NCBI GenBank assembly: GCA_903813345.2
Contig: CAIIXF020000009.1
Location: forward strand, 18,625,759-18,689,758
Direction: 5' to 3'
Length of the DNA: 64,000 bases
DNA from: Owenia fusiformis
Lineage: Eukaryota; Annelida; Polychaeta; Sabellida; Oweniidae
Under the pieces are notes generated by a model, which saw nothing but the letters and a program-made list of their open reading frames with translations, did not search any database and was not told the DNA's origin. Position 1 is the stretch's first letter, and the number at the start of each line of letters is the position of its first letter. Of this stretch, positions 31,818-43,557 are shown in pieces. Position numbers and translations under genes: made by a program.

Positions 31818-34800
31818 TACAACCAGCTGCTATAAATACACAATGAAATACACTCTATAGAGGAGATTGCCCCATTGTTGAATAAAACTGTGGCTTGTAC
31901 ATTATACACAAATGTACTGTATATCCCTGAAGCGATGTCCTCTTAGTCCAGTTGCCCAGAAAAAGGGGTCGTTTTAGGATATAAAGTTTTTTTCAGTGCA
32001 TAATCTGATAGTTCTTGACATACTGAAGTTTAGCAATCTGCAAAATTTTATATATATGCGATAGTGTTCCAATAGGAAAGAGTGCAATGGTATCTGCTTG
32101 AAGTACAGTTAAGCAATGGCTAAACAATAATTGTCCTCTTAGGATTTTTGGTTGTATATATCCTTTATATCAGATAAAGTGTATTCTCAGTGCAGCTCTT
32201 AGGTTTTCAACGAATAGACCTATTAAAAATATATTTAATTGAGGGCTTTTTCATTTCAATATAAACAGTATGAATCCTTGCAAAGAATGATAATAAAAAT
32301 AGGAAGTTTTTAATTCAACAATTATCAATAAAAACTTGAATAGACAAGGCATGCAGAGATATCAATAATCTGATTGGTTCACAGACAGCTGCTAATTATA
32401 TTCCACCAATCAGATTACTCTAGTCTTTGATTTGTATATAAGCTATTCATTCAAGATTCTTTCAGGTATTGCAAACTCCTGAATGTTTCAGTTTAATGTT
32501 CCATTTTGTTTTCCGATATAAAGTACATATTAGTGCACATACTTATAATACTAGGATACATGTAGGTATTAGACATTTTAGAAGTCGTTTCCAGTCGTAT
32601 ATCAGCTTGTTGCAATATCACCCAATTTACTCTTTCAGTTGGATTCCATATGTAAAAGGAGTCTTGTTTAAATAGTAAAATGGATGAAAGAAATGCTTAA
32701 ATATTTTGTTAGAATTACCTGATAGTATAGGTAGCCATATAGGACAGTCCATATGTGAAATGACTGAATGGTTATGTTTTCAATGAAAATGGATTTAGCA
32801 TGGAAAAATACAATTTAGAGAGGAGTGGCATTGAAAAGCATGACCAAGTAGTCAATTACACAAACTGTTAGTGATCCCTTCAATGTAATATTGTACATGT
32901 GTAATGTATGCAAGATAAATATTATATTATGAAACACAGCTATAACTGAATGTTATATGAATAGCTTGCTGTTATGCAGTCTGAATTACAACATCATTTT
33001 GTCCCATAAAAAGGTTAGTTCTGCTTTTCACTGGACACCCTGTGATTTATCTTCCAAAATGGTTGGTGATTCAGAATGTATAGTATCAAGTAAGGAGCAA
33101 ATAATTTATTTATTTTTAATGAGATGTATATAATACAATAATTCAGTGTATAATAATTATCATTGATTGTACATATAGAGGGGGGTAGAGGAAAAGGGTT
33201 TATAGTCAGTTGAGACAGAGGAAACAATGATCTGTATTTTTAATAGCCCTGTCGGAATGGTTACTAATAACGTTGTTTATTTTGACACCATCCATGCGGG
33301 GTTGTAAGAATATAGCATAAGGTTAAAGTAACACCATTGAATATCTCTTCAGTAGCAACATTTTCTGACTTGAATTTCACAAAATGCAAATAAATGAAAG
33401 ATTAAGTTGAATGAAATCTTTTTTTTGAAAAGTAAGTTGAATGAAATGTCCTTTTGCATAGGGGGCTCAAGTTTGTCAACAGACTCTTTAATTAATCTCC
33501 TATTGCATTCTTCTTCTCATGTTTTCTATTGATGATAATCACAACAGTAATAACACAGAAATGATAATGTTGTATGTTAATTTATGTCATCAATATTGAA
33601 AACATTTAGCAGCTAGGTGAAGGAGTCTATAATGGAATGGCCTCTCTAATATGGCTCTGGATATCTATGAAAGATCCTAGTACAGTAGTACAAATATATC
33701 TTTTTCTTTGTAAGACTCCTTATCCTTTAAAGACACTTGTTATGTTGTTTTCTGGACACATGTTGCTTGATTTCACTTGTGTCTTTCACGAGTTGTTGCT
33801 TAATAAAAACAAAATATGGTGTTCAATATAAGCTAATGTAAGAAATATATTCAGTTGATATTGTTTTACTTATGTGACCTGTCATAAGAGATATCTAGTA
33901 TATAAAATAAATATGTATACATTGTAAAATAACTAAGTTTGTTTATTTTCCATCATATACCGATTATGTCAGAGGAAATGACCATATATATAAAGTTGTC
34001 AGTATTTTGCCAATAAACTCTGATTGGCTTGGTGAGTTCAGAGATTCATTGTAAACTGAGAGTAAAGACGAAGTTCTCTTTTAAGAAGCGTTGTCATACA
34101 AATGCAAAGGGTAACTGCTCACAAGCTCTGGTTCAAGTTTGCCCATATATCACTGCAAAGATTGGAGTCGAAGTTTTCTCAAAAAATAATGCTAATAATA
34201 ATAATCTTCAAGGTCTGCAATAAAAAAAAACCATGACTTTCAAGATGCAAGAATAATTTGTTTTCTGCACCAATTCCTCATGGTATCAACACCAGATATT
34301 TTCTGCATACTCAATCTGCATAGGTAATATCAAACCAATATTTGCTAAAATTTGAACATGGACATGGACAATTTGATAAAGAACGAATCTTCCCCTGAAA
34401 AATGATATGCAAGTGAATCAATTTTTTTACTTGAAAACCTAGATAATAAATGCTTTTTCCCATTTATGCGAAATCATCAAACTTTGGGATTGTATAGGAA
34501 GGGTGAATTATGGTAAGCAAATGAAAATATTCACATGACTATTTAGTAGTATTTACCCCTAAAGGAATACCTTTTCTAGTTATTTAGGATCACCCTCGCT
34601 TTAAATTTATTGAACATCGTTGTCCCCAAGCCAGAAAAACTTTCAATTCTATTTATTTCCTCTTTTTCATTTTCAATATATTATTATATCATATATAGAC
34701 TATTTATAACCGATGGGTGCTCAATACAGACTAGCTATTAAAGATGGAACTGCAAGCATTGATTGAAGTTGTCATGGAGGTCAAGAATTAATATTATATT

Positions 34801-35373
34801 GGTTCAATACCATTATGCCATCTATTAGCAGCCAGGTGCATGATCACGTGACCACTTACTCAATCAAGAATGATTACTGAAGAAAGAAGTAGTTTCACGG
34901 ATGCTCCGTGTTACATTGTCAAAAATGACAGATTAATGGGAATTTTTCAAATACCAACGTGATCATCGGATGCAGTGAATTATGTATTCTTAATTGAACA
35001 CATTTCAAACGGATTTAAAGACAGAGGGATTATAATTTCAGCTGTTAAACTAGGAGCAGAATTTGTGCTTTAGCAAGGAGCGCCATTCGACCATCTTTGA
35101 TATTTGAAGAGAAAAAAAATTATCAGATCTTCATTCTCATTCTGAAAGGTGTTACATCTACACATTCTGTTTATAATCTGCATATGGACATAAATTCTTG
35201 GATTACCTCCAATCTAAAGAGGATATTATTTACCCTTGGATTTTGATACACACATTGCAAATAGCTATGTCAAAATGCAATGTTTTGATTGTGCTTCAAT
35301 CAAGCATAAACTCTCAGTAAAATACCACAGTTTGGGTATGGGTCCGATATTATAGCAGTACATATGAGTTATA
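31818..35373 (+). other. HID1 3' UTR/flank and intergenic region
   Basis: There is no coding signal. Candidate AATAAA poly(A) signals on the plus strand lie near 31881, 33904 and 34012; which one is used cannot be told. At 32388-32450 two mirror-image CCAAT motifs (gattggt / accaatcag) stand before a TATATAAG, a promoter-like arrangement with no gene after it, probably fortuitous. Near 34845 an E-box-like ATCACGTGAC lies about 500 bp upstream of the Cav3 start codon. Confidence 0.6.
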
Positions 35374-35771
35374 ATGGCAGAGGAATCTAGTGGTAAAATG
35401 GACACCAACATTCTGACTGTGGATATACCTTTGGAGGTTATCCATCGCAACCCAACAAATCACAACAATGACGATTCAGATCATGAGGAATTAGATGTTG
35501 AGTCATCCCTAAATCGTAGACATGGTTCATTTAGAAGTGCATTAAGTTATAGAACCGCAACGGATTCAGAAATGAGTGTCCCGGCTCGAGAAAGACGTGA
35601 ATCTTATGGAGTTCGTTTATCAGAGACACACGAAACTGTGGAATTTGATATCAATGACGATTTGGATGAAGAAGAGGAACTACCGTTCCCAGGATTTTCT
35701 AAAATATCTTGTTGGAAGTTGACGCAAACAATGCCGTTAAGATTTTGGTGCCTCAAGATCATCACATGGCC
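35374..35771 (+). CDS. Cav3: T-type (Cav3) voltage-gated calcium channel alpha-1 subunit, first coding exon (partial gene)
   Basis: Cav3 channels carry low-voltage-activated calcium current across the plasma membrane through four six-helix repeats. Only the cytoplasmic N-terminus (132 complete codons plus two bases) is here. It starts MAEESSGKMD, with an in-frame TGA three codons upstream fixing the start. It is acidic and Ser-rich, then DLDEEEELPFPGF, and ends SWK-like WKLTQTMP, LRFWCLKIITWP. This matches the animal Cav3 pattern: acidic run, LP-F/Y-P, aromatic segment, R-x-WC-L/I-K/R, then NPWFE at the start of helix IS1. The exon must stop at 35771 (phase 2, CC|), because the next bases are the U12-type donor ATATCCTTT; reading on gives YPF and a stop. 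The next exon should begin with one base and then a Trp-Phe-Glu-like sequence; none was found in the window, so the gene continues to the right. Confidence 0.87.
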
Positions 35772-35782
35772 ATATCCTTTTT
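35772..35782 (+). promoter_or_regulatory. U12-type (AT-AC class) 5' splice site
   Basis: ATATCCTTTTT directly follows the Cav3 exon and matches the minor-spliceosome donor consensus (A/G)TATCCTTT. No GT donor that fits the homology lies near the exon end. Established knowledge: voltage-gated sodium and calcium channel genes keep U12 introns, AT-AC ones included, at the junction just before helix IS1. The predicted split (Pro codon CC|N, then Trp-Phe) is at that place. Confidence 0.85.
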
Positions 35783-38700
35783 AAATAAGTAATTCATAAA
35801 TATTGTTAATTAATTATATAAAAAAATGGTAAGTATTTTTTCAGAATTTTCAGATTTTTTGCTTTTTGGAATCAAATCCATGTATTTCACAATATTAGAC
35901 TATAGATTTGATATCCACATACCATTTCTAGGACTATGTTGATGGAATCTTGTACGTTCATACCCTTTGTAAGTTAGGTTGTGCCAGATAACGCAACCAA
36001 TTACTGAGAAAACACATTTGACATTTCCAACGTTATCAATCTCAACCTACAACAAAAATAGCTGCTAACAACAAGAAAAATGGTCCAATCAAACAATCTC
36101 CCAAGTGCACTACATGTTGTGTATTCTGTTATATTGAATAGTACCTGTTCCATTCCCAGACAACAGTTAACCAGAGATCCATATAGTCAACGATAATGAG
36201 GCCCAATTATATTGTTCAGCCACAATAAGTTGTAAAAGTCGATGCATTTAATGATCATATCAATACGTAGGTTCCTGGGTTGTCATGCTCTGGAAAAATT
36301 CCTTGCTTTGAGAATAAGAGGTAGCCTAGGTAGAATATTAATCCAATATGCAAAATATAATTTTCGATCATGCACGAGGTTAGTGCTTATCCACAGGCTG
36401 CAGGGAATATTGATCTAGCACATTGATTAGTCCACAGTGAGGCAATACAATGTTAAAATAGTAGTTGTCTGCTCATGCTAACTGAATTCTGCGATCTATT
36501 TCACCATGAAATTTGAAGCAATGACAGATTTCATTGCTTCCCAGTACGTAATTTGATGTGTAGGCTTCATGCTTATATGATTTATTCCTGGTAAAGTTGA
36601 CTTTTTCAAATTACACGATTGAATATTTAAAAGATGATACTTAAGACATTTTACAAGTCAATGTTATTTGTTTATATGGGTAAAATACAGTTACTTAGTT
36701 CAGTTCATGTTTTGATTATTTATAGAGGTTATATATAACAATAAGAACTTACAATTGGCAATCCTAAACCCAATAAACAATAGAAAAATGATTCTAATCA
36801 ACTGGGCTCATAGGGTTATTGGTATTTGTGTTATTGTCAAGTATATCACAGAGATATATTGCGGAATAATTGGGAACTGATATTAGATGTTCCTCAAATA
36901 GATGGTCTCATTTGCTTGCCATCTACTTTATACATATTATTCGGATGCATTGATTTTTGTACATCTCCACATTCATGGTTATATCTTACTGAAAATGGGA
37001 ATTCCGTTCTCACAAAATATAACTCCAAATCGAGGTAACATCAACATGTTACATATTCTTCATCAATTGTTCTTTTAAACTTTCGAATGTTTAGACAATA
37101 ATTGCAAATTTTTATATTGATTTTTAATTTGACATTAATGATATGATATGTATATTATGAACGCCTTATATTGTAAGGTCATCTATTATATATGTACATA
37201 TATATTGTCGTCCTGTAAAGTGATGCCACATTATGTGAGTTACATCCAAATGAATGAATCAGTTGCAGAAATAGATATTAAATCTAAAGTGATTTTTCTT
37301 GAGTGTAGCTTGTCATGTTTTTTTTTTTCTATCACGAGAGATGGCAAGGGGAGGGGGGGATTTAAGAGAGGCAGGGGGCCACTAATTAAGTATTGGAACA
37401 GCATGGCTTGATTTTATTACAGACTCAAGAATATAGGTTTATATGTGATTATTAATTTGAAAACATCGTTAATAGCTAAATGAAATGGCATACCAGAGAG
37501 TTAGCAATAATCTTGGTTTCCAAACATTGCCAGTCAAGATTAAACCATGGGTCTGTAAGTTTCTGATTACAGATTACTGTATTTGTTACATTATTTCTTT
37601 TCACTTACAATGTTGATATGATTTAATAAATAATGTTAAGCTTATTACACCTATTGTTGCACAAATTATGTTTTCGAAATTTACCATAATCTGGTATATT
37701 ATAACAACATATATTATATCATACAGAATGTTATTCTGTGATTCACCATGGCAAGATTGTGAGGGGCCGAGGCTACATAGCATTATTGGCCCCCCTCTAG
37801 AAAGTTAAAACATATAATAAATCACTGGAGTGTGTAGGATTGCAACGGACAGACGGTTGTCCACCAGGTCTTGACCATGATGATATAAATGAGTGTTAAA
37901 AATAGTTTACATAAATCTTAATATAAAGGGTCCAGATTCATAATCGCTTCTTTTGAAATGTTCTGAATATAAAATAGGCACCCAGCTTAGAACTGAATTT
38001 AAGGTGCATTGTAGAAAAATTAAGATTCAAGAGATCATGGCCTAAATAACATTTTAGGAAGATTTATATCTCATATTGGGTTAATTATACATAGTTGACC
38101 TGGTATTTTAAAATAATTTTTGACATATATTTCTGATTTTCCTGCAATCATAGATGACTACAATTATGAAATTTAAGTTTGGCCTCTGACATAATTTTTT
38201 TTCTCTTACAAAGAATATCAAACTTCCAAAAGATGGATTATTGAAAAGGTTTGCTTAGAATAACTTTTTATGAATTTTTGTTCTCATGAAAGCCATATTG
38301 CTGATAAGATTATTACAACGGCATGTTCTTGACATTCTTGTTGGAGATCATCTTAGAAATATCCATCCTTCACAATGACATTTCAAAGAAACTAAGTTAA
38401 CACCTTGGACGAAATTGCTCTCTCAAGTCAACCTGCGTCTATCTGGATCATCAAATATTCTTCAGCTGATATTTCCCATTTCAATGTCATGTAGATTTTT
38501 CTTCTCCCAGTTTGTAGATTCACAATAATGACATTATACAATCAATATCACCAAATTGAACTCAGGGCTGTCTTCGTGCAATATGATTATACACTCGCTG
38601 ATTCTGTTCAATAAAAAGAATGTATAAGCTGCAGACGAGGGAAATTGACAAGTGTGACCCCCAGAATATGTTGAAATTCCATCTAGAAGCATTTAGTATC

Positions 38701-40825
38701 ATAACTGAGGTTTCTTGTGAAAATGATGCCTATTTATAGGATCTAAATCCTAAAATCCTGGGATATATACATATCATATATATGGGTACCAACCATCTGC
38801 CATACGGTGTTACTTTGCATGTAATAATATATTAATCATAAAACTAGAATTCTGGCTGAAAGTAAATTGTTAAAGGTCAATATGTCTCATTTTTGACATG
38901 TCTCCAATTATTCTTATTGTCTAGCTGGACTTTTGTCTGAAGATTATGAGATGGCAAATCAATGATTCGTATTTCTTCTTAGTGAGTTTGATGATATTGT
39001 TATATAGGCTAGACTCCTGAATCATGATTCTGATCCATGTATGAATCTTTGAAATAAATGTATAAGAATCAAGCATACAACATGGTACAGCTCTATTCCT
39101 TTTTGATACTCATCTGTTTTACAGCTTGTATGGACTGAAAAAAGTCTGCGCTCTTTCAGGATAGATTTTATATGATATACATGTATATAACAGGTATAAT
39201 CAATTAATGTAATATCATCTATCAAGGACATGATATTCGCGCAATATATTGTAGAGAAACCCCAGATTGTGCATCCATCATACCCATACATGTATTCACT
39301 TTCCTTCTGAATAAATCTTCCATTGTTAATTGTCTCAAGAACATATTGCACAGTGCATGGGAATAATATATTTATTAGTGGTCCCAGCTGCAGAGATTCT
39401 ATTGTATGGTATATTTGTCTATTATTTATCATGTATAACATTTCCTATAAAGAATTCATTGCACAACGGTTTCTGCTTGAGTGGTTCTAGTAAGTACAGT
39501 TAAAATTGTTCAAAATAGTTAACTGTTTTGTACGAACATCTCACCCTTTGTATACAGGTCCTCTCATTCCATATTGGTCTGGGGATATTAGGGAGTAGAA
39601 GACACATCAGTTTCCACTTAAGTAGTTTGATTTATTACTATTGATTTGGCAGAAATAGACATTTTGTATATAAATGTCATTCCAGCCTGTAGTAATCTTG
39701 AATCCACTAACAATATGTGCTCAATAACATGCACACTCTGCCTGCTATGGGTGAGCTGCCTGACCTGACTTTTGTCTGATGTAAATCTGCATCTAGCATC
39801 ATGATATACCATGACATCTCATTTCTTCTCAGCCCTGATGAAACAGAAAGATGGTATGAGTATCAGAATGGCATCTATGGAGATTCTAGAAACTTATCTC
39901 CTGTGTGGGCAGTTTGATGTGAATGTCATTTTTTACACCTAGCCCTCATGCACCAGTCCCTATTTCTCCATCGTGGTAAGCCACGCCCTCTCCATCTCTA
40001 TCCTTCTGTGATGCAACAGAGAGAGATGCTATGAGTATCAGAATGCCATTTCTCTCATACTGTTAAACCAGTGCATTCCTTCAGTCATATGAAATACCCC
40101 GAGGGATTAAGATTGTATTTCTTTATCTAAGGGAAATGAACAGGGGTGCAAACTCGTTTCCCAGTTTGATTTTCAAAATCATCATACCTTGTAAATCCAA
40201 GATGCAGGGGTGGGGGCTTGGGGGTTCTGATCAGAGACATGATTCAAGACTAGATGGAATAAACAGTGTGTACATGTACTAAATAGTCTCCATTTCTCTG
40301 ACTGCTTATTACAAAGCAAGCTCTGTTGTTGTCATGTGGATTGTTAGTATATATGCCATTAATGTAATGGTTCTAATTTTCCTGTGCTTTCCTGTGCTTT
40401 CAATACTATTGATTTCATCACATGTATTCTCTGATCTGCCGCATGAGGTGAATTTATGAAGATCTAAGGAGTTCAATGATTTTCAGTTGCAATACAGGCC
40501 ATAATACAGGGTGATCATTAAGGTCTTGTACATTAGTCTGCCATGTCATTATTTCTCCAGCTACTCCATTTTGATTCACAAGGTTACAGTTCCAGCTATT
40601 CAGATTTATTCTCGATTGGAACACAAATTCTCAAATTCTGATGTTGATTTGAGCCTGTGTTTGTTTGGTGATCAATAGCTAGTTAGTTGGAATATTTTGA
40701 AATAATGGTAGAAAATCTCATGGTCTGACTTTTATCATCACATTACATTCATCATGTAATGTTACATCTAAGTGTTTGTATTGTAGTCACATGGACATTT
40801 CAATTCATAGCCTTATACACACATT

Positions 40826-41149
40826 GTCTATTGGTCCTACATTGTCTATTGGCCCTACAATGTCTATTGGTCCTACATTGTCTATTGGCCCTACAATGTC
40901 TATTGGTCCTACATTGTCTATTGGTCCTACATTGTCTATTGGTCCTACATTGTCTATTGGTCCTACATTGTCTATTGGCCCTACAATGTCTATTGGTCCT
41001 ACATTGTCTATTGGTCCTACATTGTCTATTGGTCCTACATTGTCTATTGGTCCTACATTGTCTATTGGCCCTACAATGTCTATTGGTCCTACATTGTCTA
41101 TTGGTCCTACATTGTCTATTGGTCCTACATTGTCTATTGGTCCTACAGT
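40826..41149 (+). repeat. 18-bp satellite, 18 copies, one ATTGG (inverted CCAAT) per unit
   Basis: TCTATTGGTCCTACATTG repeats 18 times without length change. A GGCCC..CAATG variant occurs at 40845, 40881, 40971 and 41061, giving a 90-bp higher-order period in the right part. Because 18 is a multiple of three, all frames that lack stops stay open on both strands; these are not genes. Confidence 0.97.
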
Positions 41150-41388
41150 AGTTAGGATTAATATACAAATAGTACATGTGGTCATGTGCTCAAGAAATGG
41201 AAATCTATTCTAATATAATAATTATATTACAATGTAATAAAAACGCCAGCCCCTTCATCACATTTATGAGGCAAAGATCTATAATATCAGGCAGAAAATA
41301 TACAATAACTAACTCTGATACTCTGAGGATGAAAGAAATTTATCGATGAAGCTCTCTTTTAAAGATGTGAAATGGAACTCTTGAAAAG

Positions 41389-41756
41389 TACCCTTTGCAT
41401 TCGTTCGACTTCACTTCTTAAAAGAGAGCTCTGTCTTCACTCTTTCAAACTAAAATAAACCTGTGAACTCACCGCGCCAATCAGTGCTCGTCGGCCAAAT
41501 TTGGCCGACGTTCTATATATGGTCATTCCTTCTGACGTCATCGTTAAACCCGGAATTGACCAATGACAATTCAGAATTTATTTTGGCACGTATTTCTTCA
41601 AGCTCGCTGATTGGTGGAAGAAAGGTCAGCGCGTAGGTCAGAAGTGATTTATTACCCGAACTGTCACTGGCACCCGTTGTGGGGGCGGGGCTACTAATCT
41701 GTAATATGGTTTCTACTAGGCAGAGTGTAGTTTAACTAGACTATGCATGCAGGGTA
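41389..41756 (+). mobile_element. Mutator-like non-autonomous element, copy A (368 bp)
   Basis: Ends TACCCTTTGCAT and TGCATGCAGGGTA; flanked by the 9-bp direct repeat CTTGAAAAG (41380-41388 and 41757-41765). It carries CCAATCAG, TGACGTCA (CRE), GACCAATGAC, TGATTGGTGG, GGGGGCGGGGC (GC box) and a TATATATGG. No protein. Confidence 0.9.
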
Positions 41757-43366
41757 CTTGAAAAGGGTAACAATAATTGAAAATATACCAATTTACTTTT
41801 TACATATTGATTCACAAGAATAAGTTGTTTTTCAGGCCAGTAGAATTCAACAATTTTTTTATTTATTAAGTAGTCAGGAGATGCAGTGCTGGTCAGATTC
41901 ACCCATCCAATTCTAATAAACGGGCTATATAATGATAATAAAGCCAACCATTTGTCAAATGTCTCTTATTATATTGTTCCCATTTCAAATGATGGATGTC
42001 TTTTATTTGAAGTTCTTTGTTGAAAACTAGGCCATATATACTGACAGATAAACAAACCTAGAAATTGTTAGATTATTTACATAACCATCATGACCCTTCA
42101 TATTATGTTTAGAGTCAGTATAAGAAAAGTTAATTTTTCAGAATTATTTTTCTATTGACTTTATGTTCTCAAATATGCGCAGTTCTTGCTTTTAATTTAG
42201 CAATTGATCTGATTAATTCCGGATCCAATCTCAAAATCTTTGCATGGATTGCTTAAATCATATTATCTCCTATTCATGTTACAAATTGAATTGTATTTGA
42301 TACAAATACAGTAGAATACATTCGCGAAAATGTCTATTTAATAACAGAATTATTTCGTTCAATTTAAGGCATGATATTGCCTTTCATATATTGTTAGATA
42401 TTTAGAGACTCCTTTTGAGACTACTAATATTTCATATATTTTTTTGAATTTCAGAGATTGTTTTGAAAGTGCTTGCATGGATCACATTTAGCATCGCACC
42501 AAGTCTCTTGCCCCCCCCCCCTCCCTCCAGGGGGTCACCAGGGCTTGAGGCAAGACCACTCCATATTGCATCAGTGGTAGACCATCTCGTAAAAATCTTC
42601 AAGAAAACCCAAGTGGTGAGGCATCAATAAAATAAGATGGTCTGTTTTATTGAATGACTAACTGGAAATAATAGATCTTAGTATCCTAACCAATGAGCTT
42701 AGAGACAATATTTAACCTGGTTCAACCCCTTATTGTTAGCTGTATGCTATAGAATTCTGTCATTGTTTCAATATGTAACATTAAAAGTTCATTGACATTT
42801 TGTAAATGTTGCTTACATAATTAATAATAATTAATAACAAAAACACAGTTTTGTATCAATAATAATAATATGTGATATGAAATTAATAAGGAAATGAACA
42901 ATACCTTTGGGATACAACTAACAAAGTCACAATTCACTAAGCATATTATTCACTGGTAATTATGACACTTATCAAATATAGGTTCCGCAAATTGGAATTC
43001 ATTTATGCCAAATGTGAGGCTAAAGTTCAAAGACTTTAGCAAGTCAAGTTAAACTGAAGTCTTCTATCATGTTTTTAGTTCTTCATGTTTAATGATTCTC
43101 TCAGCTTTAAAAAACAATGCTATAACTTTAATAGACCAGAAGTTGCAAAAATGACACTTTGTTACCGACCTAATAAAGTATGTGTATTTGTGTATCCCCA
43201 CTAGATATTATGGTAAACCTTGCGTCAAGCCATACTCATTTACCAGTTTGGAACGTCATACCTTGGTAAGCCAAGATGGAGGCAAGCAGTAAAAGCTATA
43301 TATTGAGATCCAAACAAATTCAAATTGTAAAAGGTAATGTTATGATGAGGTGAAGGTTTGAAAGAT

Positions 43367-43557
43367 CAGGCCCGTAGCCAGGGGGTTCAATGGGTTCGGG
43401 CAACCCCCCCCCCCCGACCCAAATCATGCAGTTTTTCTCCATGCCGAGCACTTTTTAAGTGATTTTGGCCATGTTTGGACCAAAATTGTCAAAAGTGAAC
43501 CCCCTTGGAATTTTTCAAAAAGAGAACCCCCCTTGGCAAATCCTGGCTACGGGCCTG
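43367..43557 (+). mobile_element. CAGGCCCGTAGCC-type TIR element, 191 bp
   Basis: CAGGCCCGTAGCCAGG at the left, exact complement CCTGGCTACGGGCCTG at the right. The interior has a C-run, ATCATGCAGTTTTTC and GTGAACCCCC motifs. No clear target duplication. Confidence 0.88.

Noticed and set aside
32388-32450. CCAAT/TATA arrangement as a real promoter
   Set aside because: No gene follows at a suitable distance, and the two CCAAT motifs are mirror images, as in a small foldback.
35374-35784. A complete 136-residue protein ending YPF
   Set aside because: The last codons lie in the U12 donor ATATCCTTT; Cav3 homology stops exactly before it.
39022-39441. A 139-codon minus-strand ORF
   Set aside because: AT-rich composition, no recognisable motif, no splice context; consistent with chance.
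40759-41213. Four overlapping repetitive ORFs (SIGPTL, VLHCLL, CRTNRQ, NVGPID repeats)
   Set aside because: An 18-bp satellite keeps stop-free frames open on both strands; no gene signal.
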